A stretch of DNA of 64,000 nucleotides. Source: Acidobacteriota bacterium. Lineage in GTDB: Bacteria > Acidobacteriota > Vicinamibacteria > Vicinamibacterales > SCN-69-37. How positions within the stretch are numbered: the first letter of the stretch is position 1; every line of letters begins with the position of its first letter. Location: assembly GCA_947467605.1 (NCBI GenBank), contig CANIII010000012.1, positions 1-64,000 of the forward strand, given 5' to 3'. This document shows, piece after piece, positions 18,862 to 29,082 of this stretch. Made by a program: the position numbers and the translations under genes. The notes below the pieces were generated by a model. It searched no databases and was not told the DNA's origin. It worked only from the letters and a program-made list of their open reading frames with translations.

Positions 18862-20748
18862 GTGTGCCAATCCCGACATCGCACCTCAACAAAGAGGAAT
18901 AAGCTGAAAATTGCCGTGGCTCTTCCCCCCTCCGGGGCCCGCACGCAAGCCCTCATTGCCATCCTCGCGCTCGTCGCGATTGCGCTACACCTCGCACTCC
19001 ACTGGACCCCGTGGCCGCTGTGGCTCGCGCTCGTGCTTGGCGGTACGCCGCTCGTTTTCGAACTGTTGAAGAAGCTCGCGCGCCGGGAATTCGGCTCGGA
19101 CCTTCTCGCCGGGATCTCAATCGTGGCGTCGGTGTGGCTCGGCGAGTATCTCGCCGGCACGCTCGTCGTGCTCATGCTGTCGGGCGGTGAAGCACTCGAG
19201 AACTACGCGGTGCGCAACGCCTCCTCGGCGCTCGACGCCTTGGCCAAGCGCATGCCGACCCGCGCGCACCGGTCGATCAACGGACAACTGGATGACGTGG
19301 CGCTGGACGAGATCGCGATCGGCGACACGCTGGTGGTGATGCCGCACGAGACCTGCCCCGTCGATGGCGTCGTCACAGCCGGCCACGGATCGATGGACGA
19401 GTCGTACCTGACGGGTGAGCCGTATGTCATGTCGAAGACACCCGGCGTCACGGTGCTGTCGGGCGCGATCAACGGCGCGTCGGCGCTGACGATCACGGCC
19501 GAGAAGCGGGCGGTCGATTCGCGTTACGCGAAGATCATGCAGGTCATGCGCGAGTCGGAGACGCGGCGCCCGCAGCTGCGTCGGCTTGGCGATCAACTCG
19601 GCGCGATCTACACGCCGGTGGCGGTCGCGATTGCCGTGGCGGCGTGGTGGTGGAGTGGCGACCCGGTGCGCTTCCTCGCCGTGCTGGTCATCGCCACACC
19701 GTGCCCGCTGCTGATCGCCATTCCGGTCGCCATCATCGGCTCGGTGTCACTCGCGGCACGGCGCGGCATCATCGTGAAAGACCCGGCGGCGCTCGAACGC
19801 TTGAGCACGTGCCGCGTCGTGATCTTCGATAAGACGGGCACACTCACCTACGGACGGCCGGCGTTGACCGAGACCATCGCCGCCGTCGGCCACACGCGCG
19901 AGGATGTGCTCCAACTGGTCGCGAGCCTCGAGGTCTACTCGAAACACCCGCTAGCCGGCTCGATCCTCGACGCGGCGAAGGCTGCGCAACTCGCGCCCGT
20001 CGCGGCGAGCGAAGTCCACGAGCGCCCAGGCGCTGGGCTGGTCGGCACGATCGGTGGCCGTGAGGTCGTGGTCACCAGCCGGAAGCAACTCGTCGCACAA
20101 CTGCCGAATGCCGCGGCGTTGCTCCCGCCACAAACCGGCGGCATGGAATGCGTCGTCTCAGTCGATGGCCGCTACGCGGGTGTGCTGAAGTTTCGGGACG
20201 AGCCGCGGCAAGACAGCTCGACGTTCATCAAGCATCTGGGCCCACGCCACCGTTTCACGCGGGCGCTCCTGGTCTCAGGCGATCGCGAGTCCGAAGTGCG
20301 CTACCTGAGCGAGCGGGTCGGCATCACGGAGATTTACGCCGGGCAGACACCCGAACAGAAGGTCGCGCTCGTTCGGGCGGAGACAGCGAAGGCGCCGACC
20401 CTGTTTCTCGGCGACGGCATCAACGATGCCCCGGCGCTGACCGCAGCCACGGTGGGCATCGCGTTCGGTCAGGGCAGCGACGTCACGGCTGAAGCGGCGG
20501 GTCTGGTCGTGCTCGACAGTGCCCTGCTGAAGGTGGACGAGATCCTGCACATCGGCGCGCGCATGCGGACCATCGCCCTTCAGAGTGCGGTCGGCGGGAT
20601 GCTGCTGAGCGTCGCCGGCATGGCCCTGGCTGCGACCGGACACCTGTCGCCGGTCGAGGGCGCGATTGGCCAGGAGGTCATTGATGTGCTGGCCGTGCTC
20701 AACGCGCTGCGCGTGGCCATCCGGCCGAAGTCCCTGACTGACTACTAA
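18862..20748 (+). CDS. Heavy-metal translocating P1B-type ATPase lacking an N-terminal metal-binding domain
   Basis: The protein, up to 628 residues, has the P1B core. It contains the actuator motif SYLTGEP, the membrane metal site TPCPL (Cys281), the phosphorylation motif DKTGTLT (Asp323), the HP motif in SKHPLAG and the hinge [11 protein letters not shown]. There is no HMA or His-rich N-terminal domain, and a single-Cys TPCP replaces the CPC of Cu+ pumps, so the metal is uncertain and Cu+ is not favoured. Start choice is open: GTG 18862 has no Shine-Dalgarno sequence, whereas AAAGAGGAA at 18891-18899 sits five bases before an in-frame CTG at 18904. Residue numbers count from 18862. It is divergent from the FG-GAP gene, with a 6-bp inverted repeat (18835-18856) in the shared upstream region. 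Confidence 0.88.
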   Translation: MCQSRHRTSTKRNKLKIAVALPPSGARTQALIAILALVAIALHLALHWTPWPLWLALVLGGTPLVFELLKKLARREFGSDLLAGISIVASVWLGEYLAGTLVVLMLSGGEALENYAVRNASSALDALAKRMPTRAHRSINGQLDDVALDEIAIGDTLVVMPHETCPVDGVVTAGHGSMDESYLTGEPYVMSKTPGVTVLSGAINGASALTITAEKRAVDSRYAKIMQVMRESETRRPQLRRLGDQLGAIYTPVAVAIAVAAWWWSGDPVRFLAVLVIATPCPLLIAIPVAIIGSVSLAARRGIIVKDPAALERLSTCRVVIFDKTGTLTYGRPALTETIAAVGHTREDVLQLVASLEVYSKHPLAGSILDAAKAAQLAPVAASEVHERPGAGLVGTIGGREVVVTSRKQLVAQLPNAAALLPPQTGGMECVVSVDGRYAGVLKFRDEPRQDSSTFIKHLGPRHRFTRALLVSGDRESEVRYLSERVGITEIYAGQTPEQKVALVRAETAKAPTLFLGDGINDAPALTAATVGIAFGQGSDVTAEAAGLVVLDSALLKVDEILHIGARMRTIALQSAVGGMLLSVAGMALAATGHLSPVEGAIGQEVIDVLAVLNALRVAIRPKSLTDY

Positions 20749-20776
20749 ACATTGGTGATAGGCTTCCCTTCTTCCC

Positions 20777-21511
20777 ATGCTGGCTTCGCTCGCGGTCCTC
20801 ATTGAATTGCAAGCGCTGGACTCGGCGCTTGAAGCGGCCCGAAAACGTCTCGCGGATTTTCCGGCCGCCGAAAAGATGTCCTCTCAGCAGGTGGCCTCGG
20901 CCACCGCGGCGCTCGAGGCCGCGAAGGCGGCATTCAACGACTCGACCGCGGCACGCAAGCTGGTCGAGAAGGATGTGGCCGGCGTCGACACGCGCATGGC
21001 GCGTTTCGAAGAACATAAAGCCGCGGTCAAGACCAACGAACAGTTCCACGCCCTCCAGCACGAAATGGAAATGGGCAAGCAGGAGAAAGCCGTGCTCGAA
21101 GAGCGCGTGCTCGAACTGATGATGGACGGCGACACGCTGGCGGCCGCCGTCAAAGCCGCCGAAGGCGTGCTGGCCACTGCGAACAAGGCGCTGGCGGCGA
21201 TACAGGCCGAGCATGCGAAAGACCGCGCGGTCCTCGAAGCAGAAATTGCCACATTGCTCGCCACGCGGGAAAGCAAAACGCCGGGCGTCGACAAGCCCAC
21301 GCTCGCGAAGTACGAATCGTTGCTCAAGGGTCGCAAGGGCATCGCCATTGCGCCCATGGTCAACGGCGGCTGCACGGCCTGCAACATGGGGTTGCGTCCG
21401 GCCGTTCAGGCGCAGGTCAAACGCAACGACGCGCTCTACACCTGTGAAAACTGCCAGCGCCTGCTCTACTTCGTGCCCCTGACCGCCGCCGACGCGACGA
21501 CGCCGTCATAG
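20777..21511 (+). CDS. Coiled-coil protein with C4 zinc ribbon
   Basis: The 244-residue protein is largely helical, Ala/Glu/Lys-rich coiled coil to about residue 190. It ends in a zinc ribbon with cysteine pairs in GGCTACNMGL and YTCENCQRLLYF. This organisation matches the zf-RING_7/CT398-like family found in many bacteria, for which roles in flagellar or cell-envelope export have been suggested elsewhere but are unproven in this lineage. It follows the ATPase by 28 bases. Its TAG stop supplies the first base of the perfect palindrome at 21511-21564. Confidence 0.82.
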   Translation: MLASLAVLIELQALDSALEAARKRLADFPAAEKMSSQQVASATAALEAAKAAFNDSTAARKLVEKDVAGVDTRMARFEEHKAAVKTNEQFHALQHEMEMGKQEKAVLEERVLELMMDGDTLAAAVKAAEGVLATANKALAAIQAEHAKDRAVLEAEIATLLATRESKTPGVDKPTLAKYESLLKGRKGIAIAPMVNGGCTACNMGLRPAVQAQVKRNDALYTCENCQRLLYFVPLTAADATTPS

Positions 21512-21564
21512 CCGGAAATAGGATCGGGAGTTATTTCGAAATAACTCCCGATCCTATTTCCGGC
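21511..21564. terminator. Perfect 54-bp palindrome between convergent genes
   Basis: Two 27-base arms match without mismatch around the centre TTCG|AA (21537/21538). Each arm reads GCCGGAAATAGGATCGGG followed by AGTTATTTC. It fills the gap between the converging zinc-ribbon and pgeF genes. As RNA it forms an AT-capped hairpin in either direction, so a bidirectional terminator is the most likely role. There is no strong T run outside the stem, and a REP-like dispersed palindrome is the alternative. Confidence 0.65.
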
Positions 21565-21574
21565 AGTTTCCGTC

Positions 21575-22297
21575 TTACAGGCCGATCGCCGCCACCATGC
21601 GGCCGGCGCCCGCACCATCCCGTCGATACGACCAGCAACGCTCGCGATCATCGCCCGTGCACACATTCATGTGCGTGACGGATGGCGCGGGCACGCCGGC
21701 GGCGATGAGTTGATCCGCGTTGGCGCGCCACAGGTCAAGCTTCCAGTGGTTGGGACCATCCTCCGAAAACCACTCGGCGGCATCAGGTGTCATCGACAGG
21801 AACGCGAGCCGCACGCGGTCGTCGACCTGATAGCAGCAGGGCCCCATGCTCGGGCCAATGGTGGCAACCAGATCGGCAGGCGGAATACCCAGCTCGGCGA
21901 TGGCTTCGATGGCCGCACCGGCGATTCCCGCGCAACTGCCGCGCCAGCCTGCGTGCACGGCGGCCACGACACGATGGCTCCGATCTGCGATCAGAATCGG
22001 CACGCAGTCGGCCACGCGGACGGCCACGGTGCGAGACGGATCCGTGCAGATGATCGCGTCAGCCTCCGCCCCTGACACCGTCGGCGTCCCTGGCGTCACG
22101 ACGAGCACGCGGCGCCCGTGCACCTGAGACACGCGGACGATCGCCGTTTCCGGTGTGTGCAGCGCCTCAGCCACGCGAACCCAGTCGGCCGCGGCGGTGT
22201 CGCCGCGAAACGGCAGCACCCTCGTTGTAAACAAGTGGCGCGGTGCCACCGCTGAAAGCGCACCTGAGGTAGACGACGGAAAGGCGATGTCGATCAC
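21575..22297 (-). CDS. pgeF: Peptidoglycan editing factor / multicopper-oxidase-fold YfiH family
   Basis: The 240-residue product has the family landmarks VSQVHGRRVLVV, ADCVPILIAD, VAAVHAGWRGSCAGI, GPSMGPCCYQVDD and HMNVCTGDDRERCWSYRRDG. The His and Cys residues in HAGWRG and GPCCY form the conserved metal/active site. In E. coli this protein removes L-Ser misincorporated into peptidoglycan precursors; related proteins show purine-nucleoside and laccase activities in vitro. Length is normal. It starts with GTG 22297 and is divergent from the SpoVG-like gene. Confidence 0.9.
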   Translation of the reverse strand: MIDIAFPSSTSGALSAVAPRHLFTTRVLPFRGDTAAADWVRVAEALHTPETAIVRVSQVHGRRVLVVTPGTPTVSGAEADAIICTDPSRTVAVRVADCVPILIADRSHRVVAAVHAGWRGSCAGIAGAAIEAIAELGIPPADLVATIGPSMGPCCYQVDDRVRLAFLSMTPDAAEWFSEDGPNHWKLDLWRANADQLIAAGVPAPSVTHMNVCTGDDRERCWSYRRDGAGAGRMVAAIGL

Positions 22298-22396
22298 GGT
22301 GTCACAGCGTGACTTACCAAGCGCTGCAAAATCAATTGCTTACGCCGACATCGCGGGCGGGCGAGATCTGGCGCGTGCATTGCTCTGCACTGAGGC

Positions 22397-22690
22397 ATGA
22401 CGATCAAATTCTTTCTCAATGACAAAGGCGCCCCCGCCGGGAAACTGGCGGATGCAGAACTGCTCTTCTCTGGTGGGCCATTCGATGGCCTCAAGCTCGT
22501 GGGCTTCGCGGTCTGGGAGCGCAAGGGCGGCGGCCGGAACGTCACGTTTCCGGCCCGGACGTACTCGGTGAACGGCGAGCGACGCACGTTCTCGCTGTTG
22601 CGGCCGATCGTCGAGGTGACCGCGCAGGAGAAACTGCGCGACATCATCCTCGCGGCATTCAAGGAATTCCAAGCGGAAGTTGCGGCGTAG
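22397..22690 (+). CDS. Small SpoVG-like protein
   Basis: The 97-residue product has a beta-rich N-terminal half (IKFFLNDKGAPAGKLADAEL) and a C-terminal half NVTFPARTYSVNGERRTF, LLRPIVEVTAQEKLRDIIL. The second half resembles the SpoVG pattern of a PSR-like loop, a conserved Pro and a terminal helix. SpoVG proteins bind nucleic acids and affect septation and gene expression. The match is by eye and partial, so this is a tentative family assignment. Its stop abuts the convergent radical SAM gene with no gap. Confidence 0.55.
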   Translation: MTIKFFLNDKGAPAGKLADAELLFSGGPFDGLKLVGFAVWERKGGGRNVTFPARTYSVNGERRTFSLLRPIVEVTAQEKLRDIILAAFKEFQAEVAA

Positions 22691-24451
22691 CTACCCGCGA
22701 GCCGGCGCGCTGAAAGTTTGCTCTCCGCGCATGCTCTTCTCAGCTTCGTTGCGGAAGAACGTCTCTTTGACGCCGCCGTCGATAATCTGCCACGGCAGAA
22801 ACGCGTCTGCACTGCGGTCGCGGTAGAGGTAGGCGTCTGCGTCGAGACCGACTTCAGCCACGGCCGCACGCCACTGACCACCGTTGCGCTCGGCGGCCTC
22901 AATGACATCCGCCACGCGGCGGTCGCCGAGCGAGAGCAGGCCCTGGTAGTACGAGTGCCGCTCCGACTTGATGTTGAAGTACACGTTGTCGACGTCTGAC
23001 ACCAGGCTGCGGAGTTCATTGATCTTGCGCTCGATGATCGACGTGTCGGTCATCGGCAGCCACTGATACGTTGTGCCGGGTTTCGGGACGAGCGGGTTGA
23101 CGGACGCGATGATGCGACCGACGGTGCCGCGCGCTTTCGAGTGCGCCATCATGCGGTCGCGCATCTGGAGCGTGAGATCGCGAATCGCGACCAGGTCCTC
23201 GGGCGTTTCCGTGGGCAGTCCGATCATGTAATAGAGCTTCAGGTTGTCCATGCCCGTACGGAAGATCAGATCGGCTTTATCGAGAATCTGGTCGTTCGTG
23301 ACGGTCTTGTTGATCACGCGACGCAGGCGATCGGACCCGGTTTCGGGCGCGATCGTGATCGAGCGCTCCCCGCTCTGATGCAGGAGCGAGATGATCGGCT
23401 CGGTGAGGTCGTCGAGCCGCAGCGAGGCTGGGCTGATGCCGTAGCCCATGTCGAGCAGCGACTTGAGAATGAACTCGATGTCGGGATGGTCGCAGAGGGC
23501 GATCGACACAAGCCCAACGCGATCCGCATACGGCCGCGCGGCTGCGGCGAGCTCGAGGATCCGCGCGGTCGGAAACGAGCGGACGGGCAGGTAGTTGTAG
23601 CCGGCCCAGCAGAATCGGCACAGGTTGGCGCAGCCGCGCACCACTTCAATGAGGAAACGCGCGCCAAACTCGGTGTCCGGCGTGAAGATCACCGTCGCCG
23701 GCGGATCAAGCGCCTCGGACGTCTTGACGGCCGCCTTGTTCACGGTCTGCGGCGCGCCGGATCCGGGCTTTGGGTTGATCGAGGCGATGCGGCCCGGGCC
23801 GTCATACGTGACGTCGTAGAGGCTCGGGATGTAGAAACCGCGCTCCTGCGTGAGCCGGCGTAACAGCGACGGCCGATCGTCAGAATCGGCGAGCGCGTCG
23901 AGCAGGCCCGGCACAAGTACCTCGCCCTCGCCGGCGGCGATCACGTCGGCAAATGGCGCGAGCGGCTCGGGATTTACGAACGTCACGGCACCACCGACCA
24001 TCACGAGCGGGTCGTGTGCCGTGCGATCCGCTGCGCGGGGCTTGAGACCGGCCATGCGGAGCATGGCCACCACGTTGGTGTAGTCCCACTCGAACGAGAC
24101 GGAGAACGCGAAGATGTCGAATTCTGAAACCGGTGTCTGCGACTCCAGAGTCACGAGTGGCGTTCGTTTCGCGGCGCGATCGGCATGCTCCTGCCGTGGC
24201 GGCAGAAACACACGCTCGCACACCACGCGCTCATGCGCGTTGAACAGGCGGTAGACCGTTTGGAGACCGAGATTCGACATCCCGACGAAGTAGGAATTGG
24301 GAAACGCGAGCGCGATGCGCAGCTTTCCGGCGTGATTCTTGCGGATCGTCCCGGCCTCGCGCTTGAGCGTGTCGAGCGCGTCGACGCCCATCCCCGCGCC
24401 GAAACGGCGTGCAGTGGTCGGTCGGGAATTGGCGCGTCGTTGTGCGGGCAT
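22691..24451 (-). CDS. TIGR03960-like B12-binding-domain radical SAM protein
   Basis: The 586-residue protein has an N-terminal cobalamin-binding-like Rossmann region with LRIALAFPNSYFVGMSNLGL. A radical SAM core follows with the cluster motif RGCANLCRFCWAGYNY (Cys274, Cys278, Cys281) and downstream blocks ITIAPETGSDRLRRVINK and KLYYMIGLPTET. This layout is that of the TIGR03960 family. Members are often found next to, or fused with, a TIGR03936 partner, but no such partner is visible here. The reaction is unknown. The ATG at 24451 gives the longest frame; a later ATG (GMGVDALD) is possible. Confidence 0.87.
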   Translation of the reverse strand: MPAQRRANSRPTTARRFGAGMGVDALDTLKREAGTIRKNHAGKLRIALAFPNSYFVGMSNLGLQTVYRLFNAHERVVCERVFLPPRQEHADRAAKRTPLVTLESQTPVSEFDIFAFSVSFEWDYTNVVAMLRMAGLKPRAADRTAHDPLVMVGGAVTFVNPEPLAPFADVIAAGEGEVLVPGLLDALADSDDRPSLLRRLTQERGFYIPSLYDVTYDGPGRIASINPKPGSGAPQTVNKAAVKTSEALDPPATVIFTPDTEFGARFLIEVVRGCANLCRFCWAGYNYLPVRSFPTARILELAAAARPYADRVGLVSIALCDHPDIEFILKSLLDMGYGISPASLRLDDLTEPIISLLHQSGERSITIAPETGSDRLRRVINKTVTNDQILDKADLIFRTGMDNLKLYYMIGLPTETPEDLVAIRDLTLQMRDRMMAHSKARGTVGRIIASVNPLVPKPGTTYQWLPMTDTSIIERKINELRSLVSDVDNVYFNIKSERHSYYQGLLSLGDRRVADVIEAAERNGGQWRAAVAEVGLDADAYLYRDRSADAFLPWQIIDGGVKETFFRNEAEKSMRGEQTFSAPARG

Positions 24452-24588
24452 GGGATGTGCCCGGTCGTGGCACTGCGTACACGTCGCAGAAAGACCAGAC
24501 GGCCGGGATGGTATCGATTGTACGTGCGTTGATCGGATTTATCGTTCCTTCAAGAAAATGCAAGTTATCAGGGGAGTAGTACCGTGTC

Positions 24589-27500
24589 ATGTCTATGTCC
24601 AGAGATGCCTTGCAGAGCCGCCGCCGAGAAGCGGCTGCATGCGGCATCGGCTTTCTGGCCTCGCGCAAAGGCGTGGCCGAGCGTGAGCTGGTCGACGCCG
24701 CGCTGAATCTCTGCGGACAGTTCGACCACCGCGGCGCACCCGGGCACGGCGCGGGCATGCTCCTCGACATCCCCTGGGCACTGCTCCTCGACCGCTTTCC
24801 GCAGCACACGCGCATGGTCGCCCAGCGCGACGTGGCCGTCGGAATGTTCTTCCTGCCGTTCGACGCCCAGCGCCGCCGCATCTGCGTCGAGATGGTCGAA
24901 CAATTGGCGGCCCTCGCCGGCGCAGACGTGCTCGGCTGGGCCGACGTCCCGATCAACCTCGAAGCACTTCCCGAGGGTTCGTCCGCCCGTCGCACGGCGC
25001 CGCGAGTTCGACAGGCGCTCTTCCGCCGGCCCGCGCAGATGAGCGAAGACGGCTGGTTCGCCTGCCGATACCTCCTGCGCCTCGCGCTCGACGAGACCCT
25101 CAGCGAGCGCATCGGCGACGACTTCGCCATCTCCAGCCTCTCAAACCGCACCATCGTCTATCGCGGGCTCGCGGATCTCTCGCGCCTCGGGATGCTGTAT
25201 CCCGACCTGTCGGATCCGCACTTCGCGTCACGCTTTGCGCTGTTTCACAGCCGCTACTCAACCAACACGACGACCGCGTGGCGCCGCGCGCAACCCTTCT
25301 GGGTGCTGGCGCACAACGGCGAGATCTCGACCATCGCCGGCAACGTGGCCTGGATGCGCGCAATCGGCCCAGGCCTCACAGAACGCATCACTGAGCGCCA
25401 TCCGAGACTCAACGCACTCGCCGCCAAAGTCCGCTCGGTCGTCTGCGCCGGCGGCTCCGACAGCGCGAACCTCGACGACATGCTCATCGCGCTCGCGGCC
25501 GGCGGTCTCTCACTCGCGCAGGGTCTGCTCGCCCTCTTGCCCCAAGCGCCGTCTCGGCTCACGCGCGAGCCGGCCCTCGAGACATTTCACCAGGCCATGA
25601 GCACGATGCTCGGGGCCTGCGACGGCCCGGCCGCCATCGTCGCCTGCGATGGTGACGATGCGGTCGCGCATCTGGATCGAAACGGCCTGCGCCCACTCTG
25701 GATGACGACGACGCGCGACTATGCGCTGGCGACGAGCGAACTGACGGGCGTGCTCGATCTCGGCGATGTTGAAGAGCAGCGCATCTTTGGCCCCGGCGAT
25801 ACCGCCATCGTGCGCCTCAACTCCGGCGAGGTGCTCTTCACTGAAGATGTGCATCGCGAAGCCGCGCGACTGTCATTCCCGAAGCCTCCGCAGGGCGTGC
25901 CGGGCGCATCGATTGACGTGCCGGCGGACGTCGCGGCGCAGGCGAATCTGCCTACGCTGCAAGTGGCGTTCGGCATGACCAGGGAAGACACCACCGTCCT
26001 GATCGCTCCGCTCGCGCAGTACGGCAAGCTCGCGATCGGCTCGATGGGTGACGACACACCACCGGCGGCACTGCTCGATGCCCTGCCCCGACGACTCGAC
26101 GACTACTTCAAGTTGCGATTCGCGCAGGAGACCTCGCCGCCGATCGATCCGATTCGCGACGCCTGGGTCTTCGAGTCGGGCGCGGCGGTGGGCGATCGTG
26201 CCGGCCTGTGGGATCAGAGCACAGCGCCGCACTATCTCTTCGATCACCGCATTTTGCGACGCGGTGAAATCGCCTGGCTCCTCACTCAACCGCGCGTCGT
26301 CTCCATCGACGCCACGTTCGACATCGGCGGCAGAGCTGGTGACGATCCCGACACACGGTCCGAGCAACGAAACGAGGCGCTCGAAGCCGCCCTCACTGAG
26401 CTCGTCATTCGTGCGCGCGCGGAGGCCGCGCGGTCGTGCGTCATCGTGCTGTCTGATCGCGCGGTCTCCGCCACTCGTGCGCCGCTTCCGCTTCTTCGCG
26501 CCGTTGCGCGCTTGCACGAAGCACTCGCCGACGATGGGGGGCGGCATCGGGTAGGGGTGGTGGCGGATGCCGGCATGTGGGATGTGCACCACTGCGCGCT
26601 GCTGCTCGCGGTCGGCGCGGACGTGGTGTGCCCGTGGCTCGGTGCCATGTCGGTCGGCGATCGTGAGTCGACGTATGTCGATGGCCTGCGCACCGGCCTC
26701 ACTGAGGTGATGTCGATGGCTGGCGTGACGCTGGCGTCCGCGTACTGCGGTGCAAAGCTCATCGAAGCCGTCGGGCTCGATCCCGCGTTTCTCGCCGCTG
26801 ATTTCCCGGGCGTCTCGGGCCACCTCGGTGGTATCGACGCGGCGATTCTCGACGCCGAGTGGCTCGGCTTCCATGCGCGCGCGTTTCAGGCACCGCCCGT
26901 ACTGGTGGATGCCGGCGAGTTTCACTACCGATCCACCGGCCGGCCGCACGCCAACAGCCCGGCGATGGTGCGCGCGCTGCATGAGGCGTCCGGCTTCAAA
27001 GCGCCGGCTGGCGCCGCGGATGGCTCGCCGTACGAGCGTTTCACGGCATCCATCTCCAATCGCGCGCCGGTCTCGCTGCTCGATCTGATTCGTGTGCGCG
27101 ATGGACAGACGCCGGTGCCCATCGACGCCGTTGAGTCGGAAGAAGACGTGCTGTGGCGGTTTATGGTGCCCGGGATGAGCGAAGGCGCACTCTCGGAGCC
27201 CGCGCATCGTGCGGTCGCGCGATCGATGAATGTGCTCGATCGTTACTGTCGTGCACGGTTTCGACGCGCGGGGCGCGCGGTGCCTGACACGATCGGCCCG
27301 ATCGCGAATAGTGGTGAGGGCGGTTTCGACAAACATCGCATCGGCCGCGCCGACGGCAATCGCAGCATTCAGTACGCCGGCGCGCGGTTCACCGTCACGC
27401 CGATGATCGCGGCGACAGCGCGCGAAGCGGAAGTGAAGTTTGCTCAGGGCGCCAAGCCCGGCAAGGGTGGTCAGTTGCCCGGCCGCAAAGTGTCGCCGCG

Positions 27501-29082
27501 CATCGCGCGTCAGCGCGGCTGCGAACCCGGCTTCGAGCTAATCTCGCCGCCGGTGAATCACAACCTCTACTCCATCGAAGACGTGAAGCTGATGATGGAG
27601 AGCTGGCGGCACCTCAACCCGGACGTGCGCTGCGCGCTGAAGTTCGTCGCGACCGCCGGTGTCGAGCTCGTCTGCCTCGGCGGTGTCAACGCCGGCGCCA
27701 ATCGACTGCACCTTTCCGATGGCTCGGGTGGCACGGGCGCCGCCAAACGCGCCGACCAGACCCATGCGGGCGCTCCGCTCGCGGCTCTACTCCCCGTTGT
27801 CCACGACACGCTCGCCGAAGAAGGCGTGCGCGACCTCGTTGAGCTGAGCGTGGACGGAGGCGTGCAGAACGGCGAGCACGTGCTGAAGCTCATCCTGCTC
27901 GGGGCGGACCGCGTCGGCTTCGGGACATCGATCCTGATCTCGCTCGGCTGCTCGATGCTCCGTCAGTGTCACCTCGCGGGGCCGCATCCTGGTGATCCCA
28001 CAGGTCAGCGTCGAGTCGGCTGCACTCCCGGTATTGCCACACAGGATCCGGCGCACATCGCGAACTTCCGCGGTCAAAGCCGGCACATCACGACGTACCT
28101 CCGCTACGTCGCCAACGAAGTGCGCCAGCGCATGGCGGCCGCGGGCATCACGCGCCTCTCGGACGTCGTCGGCCGCCGCGATCTGCTTGAACGTCGCGGT
28201 GATCTCACCGGCAAGTCCGCGCGCGTGGATGTGAGCTTGCTGCTCGGCGCGCCACCTGCGCCCATCAAGGAACCACATCCGAGCGAGCAATCGCGCCGGC
28301 ACATGCCGACGTTGCGTGTCGCTGAACGCGACGCGGCCGTGCGCGCGGTTGACGACGAAGTGGTCACGATCACTGAACGGCTCACCAATCGCGATCGCTG
28401 TGTGGGTGTGGGCGCCGCCGGCATCATCGCGCGCGCCTGCGGCGACGCTGGGCTTCGAGATGGCCGGGTCGAAATGCGGCACCAGGGGGCCGCCGGACAT
28501 TTCTACGCCGCCTACTCGCTGCCCGGCCTCGACTTCCGTCTCGAAGGCGTCGCGGCTGACTCGTGCTTCACTGCCGCATACGGCGGCCGCCTCGTCATCG
28601 TGCCCGAGCGCGGCGCTCGTCACACCACGCCGCCGGCCCTGGTCGGCAACACGTTCGCGTACGGTGCGCGCGCAGGCACGGCGTTCATCGCCGGCCGCGC
28701 CGGTAATCGTTTTGGCATCTGTCTGCGCCGCAACCACGAAGGCCAGGCACCCGCCATCGTCGTGGAAGGCGTCGAAGCCAACGCCTTTCAGTACATGACC
28801 GGCGGCGTCGTCCTCGTGCTCGGCCCCACCGGATCCAACGTCGGCGCCGGCATGACGGGCGGCACCGTCTACGCGCTCGACCTCGACACCTCGACGCTCA
28901 ACGCGACGTACACCGCAGCGACGATGCCCGACGACAATGATGAGGCGGCGATTCGGCTACTGCTCACCGCGCACTTCTCATCGACCGAAAGCAAAACGGC
29001 GGAAACGCTGCTCCACCATTTCGATAGAGAGCGCTTCCGCCGCATTCGTACGAACGTTGTGCCGGAACGGGTCGGGGACTAG
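24589..29082 (+). CDS. gltB: Glutamate synthase large subunit, divergent iron-sulfur motif
   Basis: This 1497-residue protein has the glutamate synthase layout. An N-terminal glutaminase domain has its probable nucleophile Cys18 in AACGIGFLA, with [21 protein letters not shown] and [10 protein letters not shown] central domain, an FMN/synthase domain ([39 protein letters not shown]) and a C-terminal GXGXG helix domain (about 1250-1497) follow. The first two [3Fe-4S] ligands, Cys1121 and Cys1127, are as expected, but the third is displaced to Cys1145. The start ATG 24589 follows GGGGAG by 12 bases. No gltD lies beside it, so the electron donor is encoded elsewhere or differs. The stop overlaps the convergent ftsZ stop by four bases. 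Confidence 0.9.
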   Translation: MSMSRDALQSRRREAAACGIGFLASRKGVAERELVDAALNLCGQFDHRGAPGHGAGMLLDIPWALLLDRFPQHTRMVAQRDVAVGMFFLPFDAQRRRICVEMVEQLAALAGADVLGWADVPINLEALPEGSSARRTAPRVRQALFRRPAQMSEDGWFACRYLLRLALDETLSERIGDDFAISSLSNRTIVYRGLADLSRLGMLYPDLSDPHFASRFALFHSRYSTNTTTAWRRAQPFWVLAHNGEISTIAGNVAWMRAIGPGLTERITERHPRLNALAAKVRSVVCAGGSDSANLDDMLIALAAGGLSLAQGLLALLPQAPSRLTREPALETFHQAMSTMLGACDGPAAIVACDGDDAVAHLDRNGLRPLWMTTTRDYALATSELTGVLDLGDVEEQRIFGPGDTAIVRLNSGEVLFTEDVHREAARLSFPKPPQGVPGASIDVPADVAAQANLPTLQVAFGMTREDTTVLIAPLAQYGKLAIGSMGDDTPPAALLDALPRRLDDYFKLRFAQETSPPIDPIRDAWVFESGAAVGDRAGLWDQSTAPHYLFDHRILRRGEIAWLLTQPRVVSIDATFDIGGRAGDDPDTRSEQRNEALEAALTELVIRARAEAARSCVIVLSDRAVSATRAPLPLLRAVARLHEALADDGGRHRVGVVADAGMWDVHHCALLLAVGADVVCPWLGAMSVGDRESTYVDGLRTGLTEVMSMAGVTLASAYCGAKLIEAVGLDPAFLAADFPGVSGHLGGIDAAILDAEWLGFHARAFQAPPVLVDAGEFHYRSTGRPHANSPAMVRALHEASGFKAPAGAADGSPYERFTASISNRAPVSLLDLIRVRDGQTPVPIDAVESEEDVLWRFMVPGMSEGALSEPAHRAVARSMNVLDRYCRARFRRAGRAVPDTIGPIANSGEGGFDKHRIGRADGNRSIQYAGARFTVTPMIAATAREAEVKFAQGAKPGKGGQLPGRKVSPRIARQRGCEPGFELISPPVNHNLYSIEDVKLMMESWRHLNPDVRCALKFVATAGVELVCLGGVNAGANRLHLSDGSGGTGAAKRADQTHAGAPLAALLPVVHDTLAEEGVRDLVELSVDGGVQNGEHVLKLILLGADRVGFGTSILISLGCSMLRQCHLAGPHPGDPTGQRRVGCTPGIATQDPAHIANFRGQSRHITTYLRYVANEVRQRMAAAGITRLSDVVGRRDLLERRGDLTGKSARVDVSLLLGAPPAPIKEPHPSEQSRRHMPTLRVAERDAAVRAVDDEVVTITERLTNRDRCVGVGAAGIIARACGDAGLRDGRVEMRHQGAAGHFYAAYSLPGLDFRLEGVAADSCFTAAYGGRLVIVPERGARHTTPPALVGNTFAYGARAGTAFIAGRAGNRFGICLRRNHEGQAPAIVVEGVEANAFQYMTGGVVLVLGPTGSNVGAGMTGGTVYALDLDTSTLNATYTAATMPDDNDEAAIRLLLTAHFSSTESKTAETLLHHFDRERFRRIRTNVVPERVGD

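Noticed and set aside
25873-27336. A 487-codon open frame antisense to gltB, and similar long antisense frames inside murJ (52676-53968), ftsW (35073-36377) and the kinase (1162-2205)
   Set aside because: They are rich in Arg, lack conserved motifs and lie opposite genes with clear families. In high-GC DNA such shadow frames are expected.
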